From contig NZ_AEGR01000075.1 in assembly GCF_000211835.1 (NCBI RefSeq), forward strand, positions 1 to 47,741: DNA of 47,741 nucleotides. The letters are read 5' to 3'. Positions 9,259 to 18,319 of the stretch are shown in pieces. The notes under the pieces were generated by a model. That model ran no database searches. It had not been told where the DNA came from and was given only the letters and a program-made list of their open reading frames with translations. The position numbers and the translations under genes were made by a program. Position 1 is the first letter of the stretch; each line of letters begins with the position of its first letter. This DNA comes from Hylemonella gracilis ATCC 19624. Its GTDB lineage: Bacteria > Pseudomonadota > Gammaproteobacteria > Burkholderiales > Burkholderiaceae_C.

Positions 9259-10530
9259 TCAGGTCCAGCCGAAGAATTTGCGGATGGCGTCTTCCTGCCG
9301 CAACGCGTCCTTGTGGCCCAACGCCATCAGTTCGCGGGTGAAGGCGGCTTCGAACAGCAGATAACTCGTCAACGCGCCGCTGTTGGCGCTGACCTTGCCT
9401 TGCTCGGTGCCCGTGGGTGCTCCCCCCAGCGCTCCCAGCAGTGCCCGCACCATGTGCGGCAGGTCCTGTGTGTGTTCGGCCGCGATCCGGTCGATGCGCT
9501 CGGAAGGCGAGATCACCAGCAATTCGACCGGCCGCAGGCTGCTGGCCCTGCGCGCCTCGCTGGGAATCAGGCTCAGGGTTTGGTTGATGCGCAGGATGCG
9601 TTCGACGTCCACGGCCAGCGAGTCCAGGAAGATGCTGGACATGGCATGGCCGGCGATCTGTGCAAGGGAGGGGTAACTCAAGGCCGGTTGCGAAATCATC
9701 GTGTCGGCGGGTTCGCTCATGCGGCCCGCGCCGATGACGAGGATGCGCTCCGAGCCCAGGTGGATGGCCGGGGCGATCGGCGCCGTCTGCCGCATGGAGC
9801 CGTCGCCGAAGTATTCGATGTTGTCGTGGATGGGCAGCGGCTGGGCCGGGAAAATGAAGGGAATGGCCGAGGACGCCAGCAGGTGCTCGCGGGTGATGGG
9901 CGCGCGCACGGCCAGACGCTGCGAACGCATCCAGGGTTGGAGGTGTTCGGCGCCTTCGAAAAACGTGACGTGGTTGCCCGAGCTGTAGCTCGATGCGGTG
10001 ATGGCCAGCGCCTGCAAATGACCGTCGGCGATCAGCCCAGGCAGGCGCTCCAAGGGAATCATCCGGTTGAGCAGCTCCGCCAGCGGGCTGTTGTCCAGCA
10101 GCGAGCGCGGCTTGATGCGCCGCCAGCGCGCCACCATCCAGCCCATGGAGATCAGGCTCATCCAGCGCGCGCCGGTGCGCAGCACGCTCAAGGTGTCCGC
10201 GCCGTAGACCTGCCCGGCCTCGAAGTGCGACCACACCCGCGACAGCCGGGTGACGGCCAGGCGGAAATCGTCGGCGCTGCAGGCCAGGGCCGCGGCGTTG
10301 ATGGCCCCGGCCGAGGTGCCGGTGATGATGGAAAAAGGGCTGGGCTGGGGCGCGTTGGGGGGCGATCCGGGCGGCGGGGGCTGGTGCTTGCGGCGCAACT
10401 CGACGATGGCCTGCAGCACGCCGACCTGGTAGGCGGCGCGAGCGCCACCGCCGGTCAGTAAGAGGCCCACCGGGGGCGGCCCGCCGTGGGAAGAGACGTT
10501 GTTCTTGTCGGGGCTATGCACTTCAGCCAT
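9259..10530 (-). CDS. Patatin-like phospholipase
   Basis: Predicted serine lipid acyl hydrolase of 423 residues. The oxyanion-hole motif GGGARAAYQ is at 27-35, the nucleophile elbow GTSAG at 71-75 (Ser73), and the catalytic Asp243 lies in YFGDGS. All parts of the Ser-Asp dyad are therefore present and the enzyme should be active. No signal peptide is seen, so it is probably a cytoplasmic or membrane-associated lipid hydrolase. A proline-rich insert (about 50-65) separates the oxyanion loop from the nucleophile. It is transcribed away from apbC across a 130-bp spacer and may be followed by the chemoreceptor gene. The substrate is unknown. Confidence 0.9.
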   Translation of the reverse strand: MAEVHSPDKNNVSSHGGPPPVGLLLTGGGARAAYQVGVLQAIVELRRKHQPPPPGSPPNAPQPSPFSIITGTSAGAINAAALACSADDFRLAVTRLSRVWSHFEAGQVYGADTLSVLRTGARWMSLISMGWMVARWRRIKPRSLLDNSPLAELLNRMIPLERLPGLIADGHLQALAITASSYSSGNHVTFFEGAEHLQPWMRSQRLAVRAPITREHLLASSAIPFIFPAQPLPIHDNIEYFGDGSMRQTAPIAPAIHLGSERILVIGAGRMSEPADTMISQPALSYPSLAQIAGHAMSSIFLDSLAVDVERILRINQTLSLIPSEARRASSLRPVELLVISPSERIDRIAAEHTQDLPHMVRALLGALGGAPTGTEQGKVSANSGALTSYLLFEAAFTRELMALGHKDALRQEDAIRKFFGWT

Positions 10531-10660
10531 GGACCCGCATTATGCGAGGCCGGGAAAACGATGGGAACAGGATGAGCGGGTCCGCAGCACGCTGCCCGGA
10601 CTGGCCCTAGACTACAGCCCTTTCCGAGACACCCGCCGCGAGGCGCAACCAAGCAAGAAC

Positions 10661-11764
10661 ATGGCAGTGACAGAACAGGCCGTCCAGCAGGCCTTGCAAC
10701 AAGTGGTCGACCCCAACACGGGCAAGGATTTCGTGTCGGGCAAGCAGGTCAGGAACCTCGCCATCGGCGCGGGCGCGCAGGGCAGCGACGTGTCCTTCGA
10801 CATCGAACTCGCCTATCCGGCCAAAAGCCAGCACCCAGCCCTGCGTGCCGCGCTGATCGCCGCCGTGCGGCGGGTCGAGGGCGTGAGCAACGTCTCCGTC
10901 AATATTCAGACCAAGGTCGTGGCGCATGCCGTGCAGCGAGGCGTGCAGCTGCTGCCGGGTGTGCGCAACATCGTGGCCGTGGCCTCGGGCAAGGGCGGCG
11001 TGGGCAAGAGCACCACGGCGGCCAATCTGGCGCTGGCGTTGGCGGCCGAAGGCGCCAGGGTCGGACTGCTGGACGCGGACATCTACGGCCCCAGCCAAAC
11101 CATGATGATGGGCGTGTCGGGCCGGCCCGAGAGCACGGACGGCAAGACCATGAACCCCATGCAGAACCATGGCGTGCAAGTCATGTCCATCGGACTGCTG
11201 GTCGACCCGGACCAGGCCATGGTCTGGCGCGGCCCCATGGCCACCCAGGCGCTGGAGCAGATGCTGCGCCAGACCAACTGGAACGACCTGGACTACCTCA
11301 TCGTTGACATGCCCCCGGGCACGGGCGACATCCAACTGACCCTGTCGCAACGCGTGCCGGTCACCGGCGCCGTCATCGTCACCACCCCGCAGGACATCGC
11401 CCTGCTGGACGCCAAGAAGGGCGTGTCCATGTTCGAGAAGGTCGGCGTGCCCATCCTGGGCCTGGTCGAGAACATGGCCGTGCACATTTGCAGCAACTGC
11501 GGCCACATCGAGCACATCTTTGGCGTGGACGGCGGCAAGCGCATGGCCGCGGAGCAAGGCATGCCCTATCTGGGCGCGCTGCCCCTGAGCATGCAGATCC
11601 GCATCCAGGCCGACAGCGGCAAGCCCAGCGTGGTGGCCGACCCCGACAGCGAGGTCGCGGGCATCTACAAGAACGTGGCCCGTCAGGTGGCGCTGGCCAT
11701 CGCGGCGCGCAACAAGGATTACTCGGCCAAGTTCCCCGGCATCTCGATTTCCAAGGACACTTGA
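10661..11764 (+). CDS. apbC: Iron-sulfur cluster carrier ATPase ApbC/Mrp
   Basis: Cytoplasmic P-loop ATPase that carries and transfers 4Fe-4S clusters to apoproteins. From the ATG at 10661 the product has 367 residues. It has an N-terminal MIP18/DUF59 domain (about 5-90), the deviant Walker A motif SGKGGVGKST, a DADIYGPSQ switch, a DMPPGTGD Walker B-like block, and the cluster-binding CSNC motif in VHICSNCGHIEHIFG. An ORF extension upstream of 10661 overlaps the divergent patatin-like gene and lacks family similarity, so it was dropped. In many relatives this gene is the divergent neighbour of metG; here it faces the patatin-like gene. Confidence 0.96.
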   Translation: MAVTEQAVQQALQQVVDPNTGKDFVSGKQVRNLAIGAGAQGSDVSFDIELAYPAKSQHPALRAALIAAVRRVEGVSNVSVNIQTKVVAHAVQRGVQLLPGVRNIVAVASGKGGVGKSTTAANLALALAAEGARVGLLDADIYGPSQTMMMGVSGRPESTDGKTMNPMQNHGVQVMSIGLLVDPDQAMVWRGPMATQALEQMLRQTNWNDLDYLIVDMPPGTGDIQLTLSQRVPVTGAVIVTTPQDIALLDAKKGVSMFEKVGVPILGLVENMAVHICSNCGHIEHIFGVDGGKRMAAEQGMPYLGALPLSMQIRIQADSGKPSVVADPDSEVAGIYKNVARQVALAIAARNKDYSAKFPGISISKDT

Positions 11765-11891
11765 ACTGCAGCTGGGCCGGGCCTCACGGGACCGGACCGA
11801 GTTCTGGATCGCTGATCTCTTGCATGCCGCCGGATCGCCTGGCGGCAAGCCTCTCGCCGCCCTGGCTGACGCCGGACACCTCGCCATCGCC

Positions 11892-12860
11892 ATGAATCTT
11901 CTGGTTTCCATGCGCTACCTGGTCGCGCTCGACGAGCACAAGCACTTCGCGCGCGCCGCGCAAGCCTGTTTCGTCACCCAGCCTGCGCTGTCCAACGCCC
12001 TGCGCGCGCTGGAGGAGGAGTTCGGCAGCCCCATCGTGCGCCGTGGCCGCACCTTCGTCGGGTTCACCCCAGAAGGTGAGCGCCTGCTGGAGAGCGCGCG
12101 CCGCATGCTGCGCGAGGAACAGTTGCTCAAGCAAGACCTGAAAAGCGTGGGCGGGCGCATCCAGGGCCGCCTGGGCATCGGCGTCGTGCCCTCGGCAGAA
12201 CCGGTCGCCGCGCGTTTCGCCGCCATGCTGCAGGCACGTCACCTCGGCATCACGCCGGTGGTGCGTTCCATGAGCTCGCAGGAGATCGAATCCGGCTTGG
12301 AAGACCTGACCCTGGACATGGGCCTGGGGTTCATCGAACGGGTGCGACCAGGTGCCTTGCAGACGCTGCCCCAATACGTCGAGCATTATTTTCTGGTGCG
12401 CCGGGTCGATGCCTCAGTTGATGTCGCGGCCTCGCCCGAGGGCCTGTGTTTCGGCCCGCCCATGGACTGGCGCGAAGCCGCGGCCTTGCCGCTGTGCCTG
12501 ATGAGTCCGGAGATGTACAACCGTCACATCCTGGACGGTGCCTTTGGACAGGCGGGCTTGCGCGTGCGGCCAGTGATGGAAACCAACTCGGTGCTCAGCC
12601 TGGCCCTGGCCGCGGTCGGTGGCTCGGTCAGCAGCATCATGCCGGGTGCCTTGGTGGGCGCGGTTCGGACTTACCGTGAGTTGGAAGCCCGGCCCCTGGT
12701 CGGCCCGGTCGTGCGCACGCCGATTGGCTTCATGGTGCAAAACCCCGCGCGCAATACCCAGGACCGGCGCTCGCGTCCGCTGGAAGCCGCTCTCGCCCTG
12801 GCGCAGGACCCCGAGTGGCTGAGCCATGCGGCCGCCCACAGTGGCGCGCTGCAGTCCTGA
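11892..12860 (+). CDS. LysR family transcriptional regulator
   Basis: DNA-binding regulator of 322 residues. The N-terminal winged helix-turn-helix (MRYLVALDEHKHFARAAQACFVTQPALSNALRALEEEFG) is typical of LysR proteins, and a substrate-binding domain fills residues about 95-310. The start at 11892 is chosen because the family's first helix begins there. An upstream in-frame ATG at 11820 adds only 24 unrelated residues. LysR genes often regulate a divergent neighbour, but apbC upstream is co-directional and the next gene downstream is a permease, so no target is apparent. The effector is unknown. Confidence 0.9.
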   Translation: MNLLVSMRYLVALDEHKHFARAAQACFVTQPALSNALRALEEEFGSPIVRRGRTFVGFTPEGERLLESARRMLREEQLLKQDLKSVGGRIQGRLGIGVVPSAEPVAARFAAMLQARHLGITPVVRSMSSQEIESGLEDLTLDMGLGFIERVRPGALQTLPQYVEHYFLVRRVDASVDVAASPEGLCFGPPMDWREAAALPLCLMSPEMYNRHILDGAFGQAGLRVRPVMETNSVLSLALAAVGGSVSSIMPGALVGAVRTYRELEARPLVGPVVRTPIGFMVQNPARNTQDRRSRPLEAALALAQDPEWLSHAAAHSGALQS

Positions 12861-13007
12861 TCGGGAGCAGGAGAGGCGCACCTGAGCGGGACGATGCGTG
12901 CCCGAGTCGCCCCGGTCTGCGGCCCCCCGCGGATCGACTGACTGGCCCGGGTGTGAATTCACCCCTGCCCGCCGTGGGCTCAGGCAAATCGGCTAAGGTA
13001 ACCGCCC

Positions 13008-15548
13008 ATGACTATTTCCTTCCTGCGTTTGGGTTTCACCAACCTGCGGCGTGACTGGCGCGCCGGGCAGCTGCGCCTGCTGTTGTTGGCGGTCACGCTG
13101 GCGGTGGCCACGCTGACGGCTGTCAGCTTCTTCGCCGACCGCTTGAACCGCGGCATGCAGCGCGACGCCTTGCAATTGCTGGGGGGCGATGCCGTGGTGG
13201 TCAGCGACCAGCCCACGCCGGCGGCCTTGCAGGCGCTGGCGGCGCGGCATGGCCTTCGGGCCTCGGCCTCGCTGGGCTTTCCCACCATGGCCAGAACCGA
13301 TGACGCCGACGGCGGGAGCACCCGCTTGGTCGCGCTCAAAGCCGTCGAGGCAGGTTACCCGTTGCGAGGTCGGCTCACCGCCAGCACGAGCGAGGGCGTG
13401 GCGCCCGTGGCGACCGGCGACATCCCCGCACCCGGTGAGGTCTGGGTCGACCCCGGATTGCTCGACGCCTTGGGCACCCGCGTGGGCTCGGAGCTGCTGT
13501 TGGGCGAAGCCCGCCTGCGCATCACCCGCGTCATCGGCGTGGAGCCGGACCGTGGCGGCGGTTTCGTCAATTTCGCGCCGCGCGTGCTGATGAACCGGGC
13601 CGATCTGGCCGCCACCCAACTGGTGCAGCCCGCCAGCCGGGTCAATTACCGCTACGCCGTCGCCGCCGAGGACGGCGCGGCGGGTGAGGCCGAGGTGCGC
13701 CGCTTCGTCGCCCAGGCCAAGGCCTGGATCGAGGCGGAGCACGCGCGCGGCACCCGCATCGAGGCGCTGGATGGCGGGCGTCCGGAGTTGTCGAACACCC
13801 TGGAGCGCGCCGAGAAATTCCTTCAGCTCGTGGCCCTGCTGGCCGCCTTGTTGTCCGCGGTGGCCGTGGGCTTGGCGGCGCGGGCTTTCGCCAACGCGCA
13901 TTTGGACAGCTGCGCCATGCTGCGCGTGCTCGGCCTGTCCCAGGCCACCATCGCGCGTGCCCACACGCTGGAGTTCTTGCTGATCGGGCTGGGGGGCGGC
14001 TTGCTGGGCGCGGCCCTGGGTTGGGCCGCGCACCATGTCTTCGTGCTGTTGTTGGCCGGTCTGGTGGATGCCGCGCTGCCCGCGCCGGGCCTGTGGCCGG
14101 TGGGCTTCGGCCTGGGCGTGGGCCTGACCCTCATGATCGCCTTTGGCCTGCCGCCCGTGCTGCAGCTGGCCCGCGTGCCCGCGCTGCGCGTGATCCGGCG
14201 CGAGGTGGGTGAGCCGCGTCCCTTGTCGCTGGGGGTACTCGGCCTGGGATTGGCGGGCTTCGCCGCGCTGCTGCTGGCGGCGAGCCGTGACTGGACCCTG
14301 GGCCTGATCACCGTGGGTGGTTTCGCCCTGGCCGTGGGCGTGTTCGCCTGCGCCGCCTGGGGTGCGGTGGCGGTCTTGCGCCGCGTGGTGCGGGAGGACC
14401 GCGCGCCGCGCTGGCTCATCCTGGCCACGCGCCAGCTCTCGGCCCGCCCGGTCTACGCTGTGCTGCAGGTCAGCAGCCTGGCGATCGGCCTATTGGCCCT
14501 GCTGCTGCTGGCCCTTTTGCGCACTGACCTGATCGACAGCTGGCGCAGGGCCACGCCGGTGAACGCGCCCAACCGCTTCGTCATCAACATCCAGCCCGAC
14601 CAGGCCCAGAGCTTCCAAGACGCGCTGGCGCGCGCGGGCGTGGCCGCGGACCATGACTGGTACCCCATGATCCGCGGTCGCCTGGTGGCCGTGAATGACC
14701 GGCCGGTGCAGGCCAGCGATTACCAGGACGACCGTGCCCAGCGCCTGGTGGAACGGGAGTTCAACCTGTCCTACAGCGCGCAGGCCCCGTCGCACAACCC
14801 CATCGTCGGGGGGCAATGGACGAACGAGGACCCGAACGCAATCAGCATGGAAGACGGCATTGCCGACACCCTGGGGCTCAAGCTGGGTGACCGCCTGCGT
14901 TTCGACATCGCGGGGCTGCAGCGGGAGAGCACGATCACCTCGCTGCGCAAGGTCGATTGGGGCTCCATGCGCGCCAATTTCTTCGCGCTTTACCCGGTGA
15001 GCAACATGCCCGACTTGCCGGTGACCTATCTGGCGGCTTTTCGCGCGCCCGCGGACAACAGCCGTTTCGACAGCCAACTCGTTCGCGAGTTTCCCAACGT
15101 CACCGTGGTGGACCTGAGCATGACCTTGGCCCAGGTGCAGCAAGTGCTAGCCCAGGTCAGCCGCGCCGTGGAGTTCTTGTTCGGCTTCACGCTCGCGGCG
15201 GGGCTGGTGGTGCTCTACGCCGCCGTGGCGTCGACCCGCGAAGAACGCGCGCGTGAATATGCCGTGATGCGTGCCGTGGGCGCCGGGGGCGCGCTGCTGC
15301 GGCAGATGCAGCGCGCCGAACTGCTGGGCCTGGGCCTGCTGGCGGGCGTGCTGGCCGCCGTGGTGTCTGGCGCGGTGGGCTGGGCGCTGGCGCGTTTCGT
15401 GTTCAATTTCGAATGGGGTGGCAGCCTGTGGCTGTTGCCGGTCGGTGGCCTGAGCGGGGCCGCTCTGGCCCTGGGGGCTGGCTGGTGGGGCTTGCGTGCC
15501 GTGCTGCGCGCGCCGGTGGTGGACACCTTGCGCAAGGCGGCGGCATGA
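13008..15548 (+). CDS. FtsX/YbbP-like ABC transporter permease
   Basis: Inner-membrane protein of 846 residues with the architecture of large MacB/YbbP-type permeases. It has one N-terminal helix (about 22-42), a periplasmic domain, a first FtsX block of three helices (about 265-390), and further helices near 405-440 and 485-505. A second periplasmic domain (about 510-715) and a C-terminal FtsX block follow, including VASTREERAREYAVMRAVGA. Relatives usually work with an ATPase of the YbbA/LolD kind that is encoded next door. None is present here; the LysR gene is upstream and a truncated haemoglobin gene downstream. Export of a lipid or hydrophobic compound, or a mechanotransmission role, is inferred from the family only. 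Confidence 0.88.
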   Translation: MTISFLRLGFTNLRRDWRAGQLRLLLLAVTLAVATLTAVSFFADRLNRGMQRDALQLLGGDAVVVSDQPTPAALQALAARHGLRASASLGFPTMARTDDADGGSTRLVALKAVEAGYPLRGRLTASTSEGVAPVATGDIPAPGEVWVDPGLLDALGTRVGSELLLGEARLRITRVIGVEPDRGGGFVNFAPRVLMNRADLAATQLVQPASRVNYRYAVAAEDGAAGEAEVRRFVAQAKAWIEAEHARGTRIEALDGGRPELSNTLERAEKFLQLVALLAALLSAVAVGLAARAFANAHLDSCAMLRVLGLSQATIARAHTLEFLLIGLGGGLLGAALGWAAHHVFVLLLAGLVDAALPAPGLWPVGFGLGVGLTLMIAFGLPPVLQLARVPALRVIRREVGEPRPLSLGVLGLGLAGFAALLLAASRDWTLGLITVGGFALAVGVFACAAWGAVAVLRRVVREDRAPRWLILATRQLSARPVYAVLQVSSLAIGLLALLLLALLRTDLIDSWRRATPVNAPNRFVINIQPDQAQSFQDALARAGVAADHDWYPMIRGRLVAVNDRPVQASDYQDDRAQRLVEREFNLSYSAQAPSHNPIVGGQWTNEDPNAISMEDGIADTLGLKLGDRLRFDIAGLQRESTITSLRKVDWGSMRANFFALYPVSNMPDLPVTYLAAFRAPADNSRFDSQLVREFPNVTVVDLSMTLAQVQQVLAQVSRAVEFLFGFTLAAGLVVLYAAVASTREERAREYAVMRAVGAGGALLRQMQRAELLGLGLLAGVLAAVVSGAVGWALARFVFNFEWGGSLWLLPVGGLSGAALALGAGWWGLRAVLRAPVVDTLRKAAA

Positions 15549-15636
15549 CGGCGGCGCTGGGAAGCCGCACAGGCGTGCACGCGACATTAGGTGCAGCAAC
15601 GACAGCAACGACAGCCGATGGGGCGGAGGAACTTCA

Positions 15637-16080
15637 GTGAGCGGGATCGTCAAACTCAACCAGATCGAGGAGCCGCCGCCGAAGAATGATGCGGGTGAGT
15701 TCCTCACGCCGTTCGAGTGGCTGGGCGGCGAGCACCGCGTGCAGGCCTTGGTGACCCGCTTCTACGATCTGATGGACTTGGAGCCAGGCTACGCCGCCTT
15801 GCGCGCCGCGCACGGCAGCAGCTTGGACAACGCGCGGCAGCGGCTGTTCTGGTTTCTTTGCGGCTGGCTGGGCGGTCCGCAGCACTACGTGGAGCGCTTC
15901 GGTCATCCACGCCTGCGCGCGCGGCATCTGCCCTTCAAGATCGGCCTGGCCGAACGGGACCAGTGGGTGGCCTGCATGGCCCAGGCCATGCAAGAGGTTG
16001 CCGTGCCCGAGGCGCTGCAGGTCCGGTTGAAGAAGTCTTTCTTCGAGACCGCGGATTGGATGCGCAACACGCCGGGGTGA
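15637..16080 (+). CDS. Group II truncated haemoglobin
   Basis: Small haem protein of 147 residues that binds oxygen or other diatomic ligands; members often act in oxygen delivery or nitric oxide and oxidative-stress tolerance. The start is the GTG at 15637, fixed by a strong GGAGGA ribosome-binding site at 15625-15630. Expected group II residues are present: a B10-type tyrosine (Y43 in TRFYDLMD), the proximal histidine (H97 in RLRARHLPF) and the invariant G8 tryptophan (W110 in ERDQW). The gene starts 88 bp after the permease gene on the same strand and may be co-transcribed. It is followed by a pair of long palindromes. Confidence 0.93.
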   Translation: MSGIVKLNQIEEPPPKNDAGEFLTPFEWLGGEHRVQALVTRFYDLMDLEPGYAALRAAHGSSLDNARQRLFWFLCGWLGGPQHYVERFGHPRLRARHLPFKIGLAERDQWVACMAQAMQEVAVPEALQVRLKKSFFETADWMRNTPG

Positions 16081-16104
16081 GGGTTACGCCGATTCCGTTG
16101 TACC

Positions 16105-16208
16105 GCAGGCACCGCCCGGGCACGGGGCCTGGCAACCCTCCTCATAGGATTTGCTGCGCAAATCGACATCGTCGGGATTTCCAGGCCCCGCGCCCGAGCG
16201 GTGCCTGC
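16105..16208. repeat. Nested palindrome A (28-bp imperfect arms, 17-nt inner core)
   Basis: The arms 16105-16132 and 16181-16208 are inverted repeats matching at 26 of 28 positions. Near the centre lies a second small palindrome, GATTTGCTGCGCAAATC (16148-16164), with 7-bp arms. The structure lies between the convergent truncated haemoglobin and yqiA-like genes. No T tract follows, so it is not a classical intrinsic terminator. It looks like a repetitive extragenic palindrome and pairs with element B, which carries the same core in the opposite orientation. Confidence 0.8.
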
Positions 16209-16250
16209 TCAGCGGCTCGGATGCCCGCAAGAACATTGCTGCCCCTGTCA

Positions 16251-16334
16251 GCGAGAGCTGGGGTAAAGCCGCACCGCCGATTTTGATTTGCGCAGCAAAT
16301 CTCATGAGGCGGACGGCTTTACCCCAGCTCTCGC
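16251..16334. repeat. Nested palindrome B (21-bp perfect arms, inverted 17-nt core)
   Basis: The arms 16251-16271 and 16314-16334 are perfect 21-bp inverted repeats, extended inward by a further 5-bp pairing (274-278 with 308-312). The centre holds GATTTGCGCAGCAAATC (16285-16301), the exact reverse complement of the core in element A. The bases around the core are also similar between A and B, including CTCAT next to the core on one side. The outer arms differ completely, so the two elements share a core but have their own flanking stems. Confidence 0.8.
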
Positions 16335-16365
16335 CGCGCGGTCTATTGTGTGCAAGTACGTCCTT

Positions 16366-17007
16366 TCACCGTGTTGTCAGGTGCAAGAAATCCAGCACCT
16401 CATCCAGATAGTCCGGGAAGTCGCTGATCGCGTGGTCGCTGCCTTCCAGCAGCCGGCCATGCAGTAGCCGGCCGTAAGGGTTGGCGTAATGCGCCAGCAT
16501 TTCCCGCCAATCCAACACCTCGTCGCCTTTGGCGATCAGGGCGTAATAGCGTTCGGGCCGCGTGATGGCCGGCACGGCCAGCGCCCGCAGTTGTTCCACG
16601 TACTCCGGCTTGAACACGAATTTTTCTTGGGGGGCGTGCCAGCTGGTGTGTTCGCCCACCTGCGTGGCCAGGTCACGCGCCGCGTGCACGGCGGGGTTCA
16701 GCACGACGGCGCGGCAGGCGGTCTGCTCGGCGATCCACGTCGCGTAGTAACCGCCCAGGGAGGAGCCGATGACGGCCATGCCGCCGTCTGCGGCGGGGCC
16801 ATGTGCCGACCGGCGGGGCCAATCGGCGATGTCGCGCATCACCTCGTCCATGGCCTGTTGGGGGGAGGGTGGCAATTGCGGGCAATGGAAGACGATGTGC
16901 GGCCAATACCGCGCCATCCGTTCGCCCACCAGCCGAGCCTTGGTCGACTGCGGTGTCGAGCGAAAGCCGTGCAGGTACAGCACATGGGTGGTCGGCGGGG
17001 TTGGCAT
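16366..17007 (-). CDS. YqiA/YcfP family alpha/beta-fold esterase
   Basis: Predicted cytoplasmic alpha/beta hydrolase of 213 residues. It starts MPTPPTTHVLYLHGFRSTPQ, with the YLHGF oxyanion strand typical of this esterase family. It has the nucleophile elbow GSSLGG (in AVIGSSLGGYYATWIAE) and a C-terminal GSDHAISDF block with the catalytic histidine; an aspartate in ALIAKGDEVLDW is a likely acid residue. The ATG at 17007 is preceded by a CAGGAG ribosome-binding site. A much longer reading frame upstream overlaps rodA and was rejected. It is divergent from rodA across 96 bp. The substrate is unknown. Confidence 0.88.
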   Translation of the reverse strand: MPTPPTTHVLYLHGFRSTPQSTKARLVGERMARYWPHIVFHCPQLPPSPQQAMDEVMRDIADWPRRSAHGPAADGGMAVIGSSLGGYYATWIAEQTACRAVVLNPAVHAARDLATQVGEHTSWHAPQEKFVFKPEYVEQLRALAVPAITRPERYYALIAKGDEVLDWREMLAHYANPYGRLLHGRLLEGSDHAISDFPDYLDEVLDFLHLTTR

Positions 17008-17103
17008 GGAAGTTCTCCTGACTAAGGTGATCGGGGCCATGACGGCTGGGGTTGGGCACGAGGCTGCGCGGGGAGCACCTGTTGGAAGGATAATCCGGCC
17101 ACT

Positions 17104-18261
17104 ATGCCCCTGGTCGTCGTCGAAAAACCCTCGCTCTGGCAGCGCATCCTGTTTCTCTTCAAAGGCTTTGACGGCCCCTTGGCCATCACGGTCCTGGTGC
17201 TCGCGTTCATCGGCTTGCTGACGATGTACTCCTCGGGTTACGACCATGGCACCCGCTTCGTTGACCATGGCCGCAACATGCTCTTGGCCGCCGGCATCAT
17301 GTTCATCGTGGCGCAAGTGCCTCCGCACCGGCTCATGACCATGGCCGTGCCCCTGTATGCCGTGGGCGTGCTGCTGCTGATCGCGGTGGAGCTGTTCGGC
17401 ATCACCCGCAAGGGAGCGACGCGCTGGATCAATGTGGGCGTCGTCATCCAGCCCAGCGAAATCCTCAAGATCGCCTTGCCGCTGATGCTGGCCTGGTGGT
17501 TCCAGAAACGCGAAGGCCAGCTGCGCCCGTCGGACTTCGCGGTGGCGGGCGCCTTGCTCCTGCTGCCGGTTGGGCTGATCATGAAGCAGCCTGATCTGGG
17601 CACCTCGCTGTTGGTGTTTGCCACCGGGTTCTCGGTGATTTACTTCGCGGGCCTGAATTGGCGTTTCATCGTGCCGCCGCTGGCCGTGGGGCTGTTCGTC
17701 GTCCTGGTGCTGGTGGTTTTTCAGACACCGCTGTGCGCCGAGGGGGTGAACTGGCCGATCTTGCATGACTACCAGCAGCAACGGGTTTGCACCTTGCTCG
17801 ACCCCTGGCGCGACCCGCTGGGCCGGGGCTTCCACATCATCCAGGGCATGATCGCCATCGGTTCTGGCGGCTTTTTTGGTCAGGGGTACATGCAGGGCAC
17901 CCAAACCCATCTGGAGTTCATTCCAGAGCGCACCACCGATTTCATCTTCGCCGCTTTCGCGGAAGAGTTTGGTCTCTTGGGCAGCTTGGTCCTGCTGGTT
18001 GCCTTCCTGTTCCTGGTGCTGCGCTGCTTGGCCATCGCGCTGGAAGCGCCGACCCTTTTCTCACGGCTGTTGGCGGGTGCCATCACCATGATCTTCTTCA
18101 CCTACGCCTTCGTGAATCTGGGCATGGTCAGCGGCATCCTGCCCGTGGTGGGCGTGCCCCTGCCTTTCATCAGCTACGGCGGAACCGCGATGGTGACCCT
18201 GGGGCTTGCGCTGGGCATGATGATGTCGATCGCCAAGACCAAAAGGCTGGTGCAAAGCTGA
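17104..18261 (+). CDS. rodA: Rod-shape peptidoglycan glycosyltransferase RodA
   Basis: SEDS-family integral membrane protein of 385 residues that polymerises lipid II into glycan strands during cell elongation, together with PBP2. About ten membrane helices are visible. The SEDS signature regions are present: the ITRKGATRWINVGVVIQPSE block, PDLGTSL, the FIPERTTDFIFAAFAEEFG loop containing the presumed catalytic aspartate, and the closing GVPLPFISYGGTAM. The start ATG at 17104 gives the normal length. Unusually, mrdA and mreBCD are not adjacent: the divergent yqiA-like gene lies upstream and tldD follows 58 bp downstream on the same strand. Confidence 0.96.
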   Translation: MPLVVVEKPSLWQRILFLFKGFDGPLAITVLVLAFIGLLTMYSSGYDHGTRFVDHGRNMLLAAGIMFIVAQVPPHRLMTMAVPLYAVGVLLLIAVELFGITRKGATRWINVGVVIQPSEILKIALPLMLAWWFQKREGQLRPSDFAVAGALLLLPVGLIMKQPDLGTSLLVFATGFSVIYFAGLNWRFIVPPLAVGLFVVLVLVVFQTPLCAEGVNWPILHDYQQQRVCTLLDPWRDPLGRGFHIIQGMIAIGSGGFFGQGYMQGTQTHLEFIPERTTDFIFAAFAEEFGLLGSLVLLVAFLFLVLRCLAIALEAPTLFSRLLAGAITMIFFTYAFVNLGMVSGILPVVGVPLPFISYGGTAMVTLGLALGMMMSIAKTKRLVQS

Positions 18262-18319
18262 GCCTGAGGGCATTTCCGCACCACCTGTACAGATGCCATT
18301 CGGCCCCTAAAATGGCCCA

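Noticed and set aside
17008-17910. Long 5' extension of the yqiA-like gene
   Set aside because: It runs antisense through rodA and its product lacks similarity to the esterase family; a good ribosome-binding site fixes the start at 17007.
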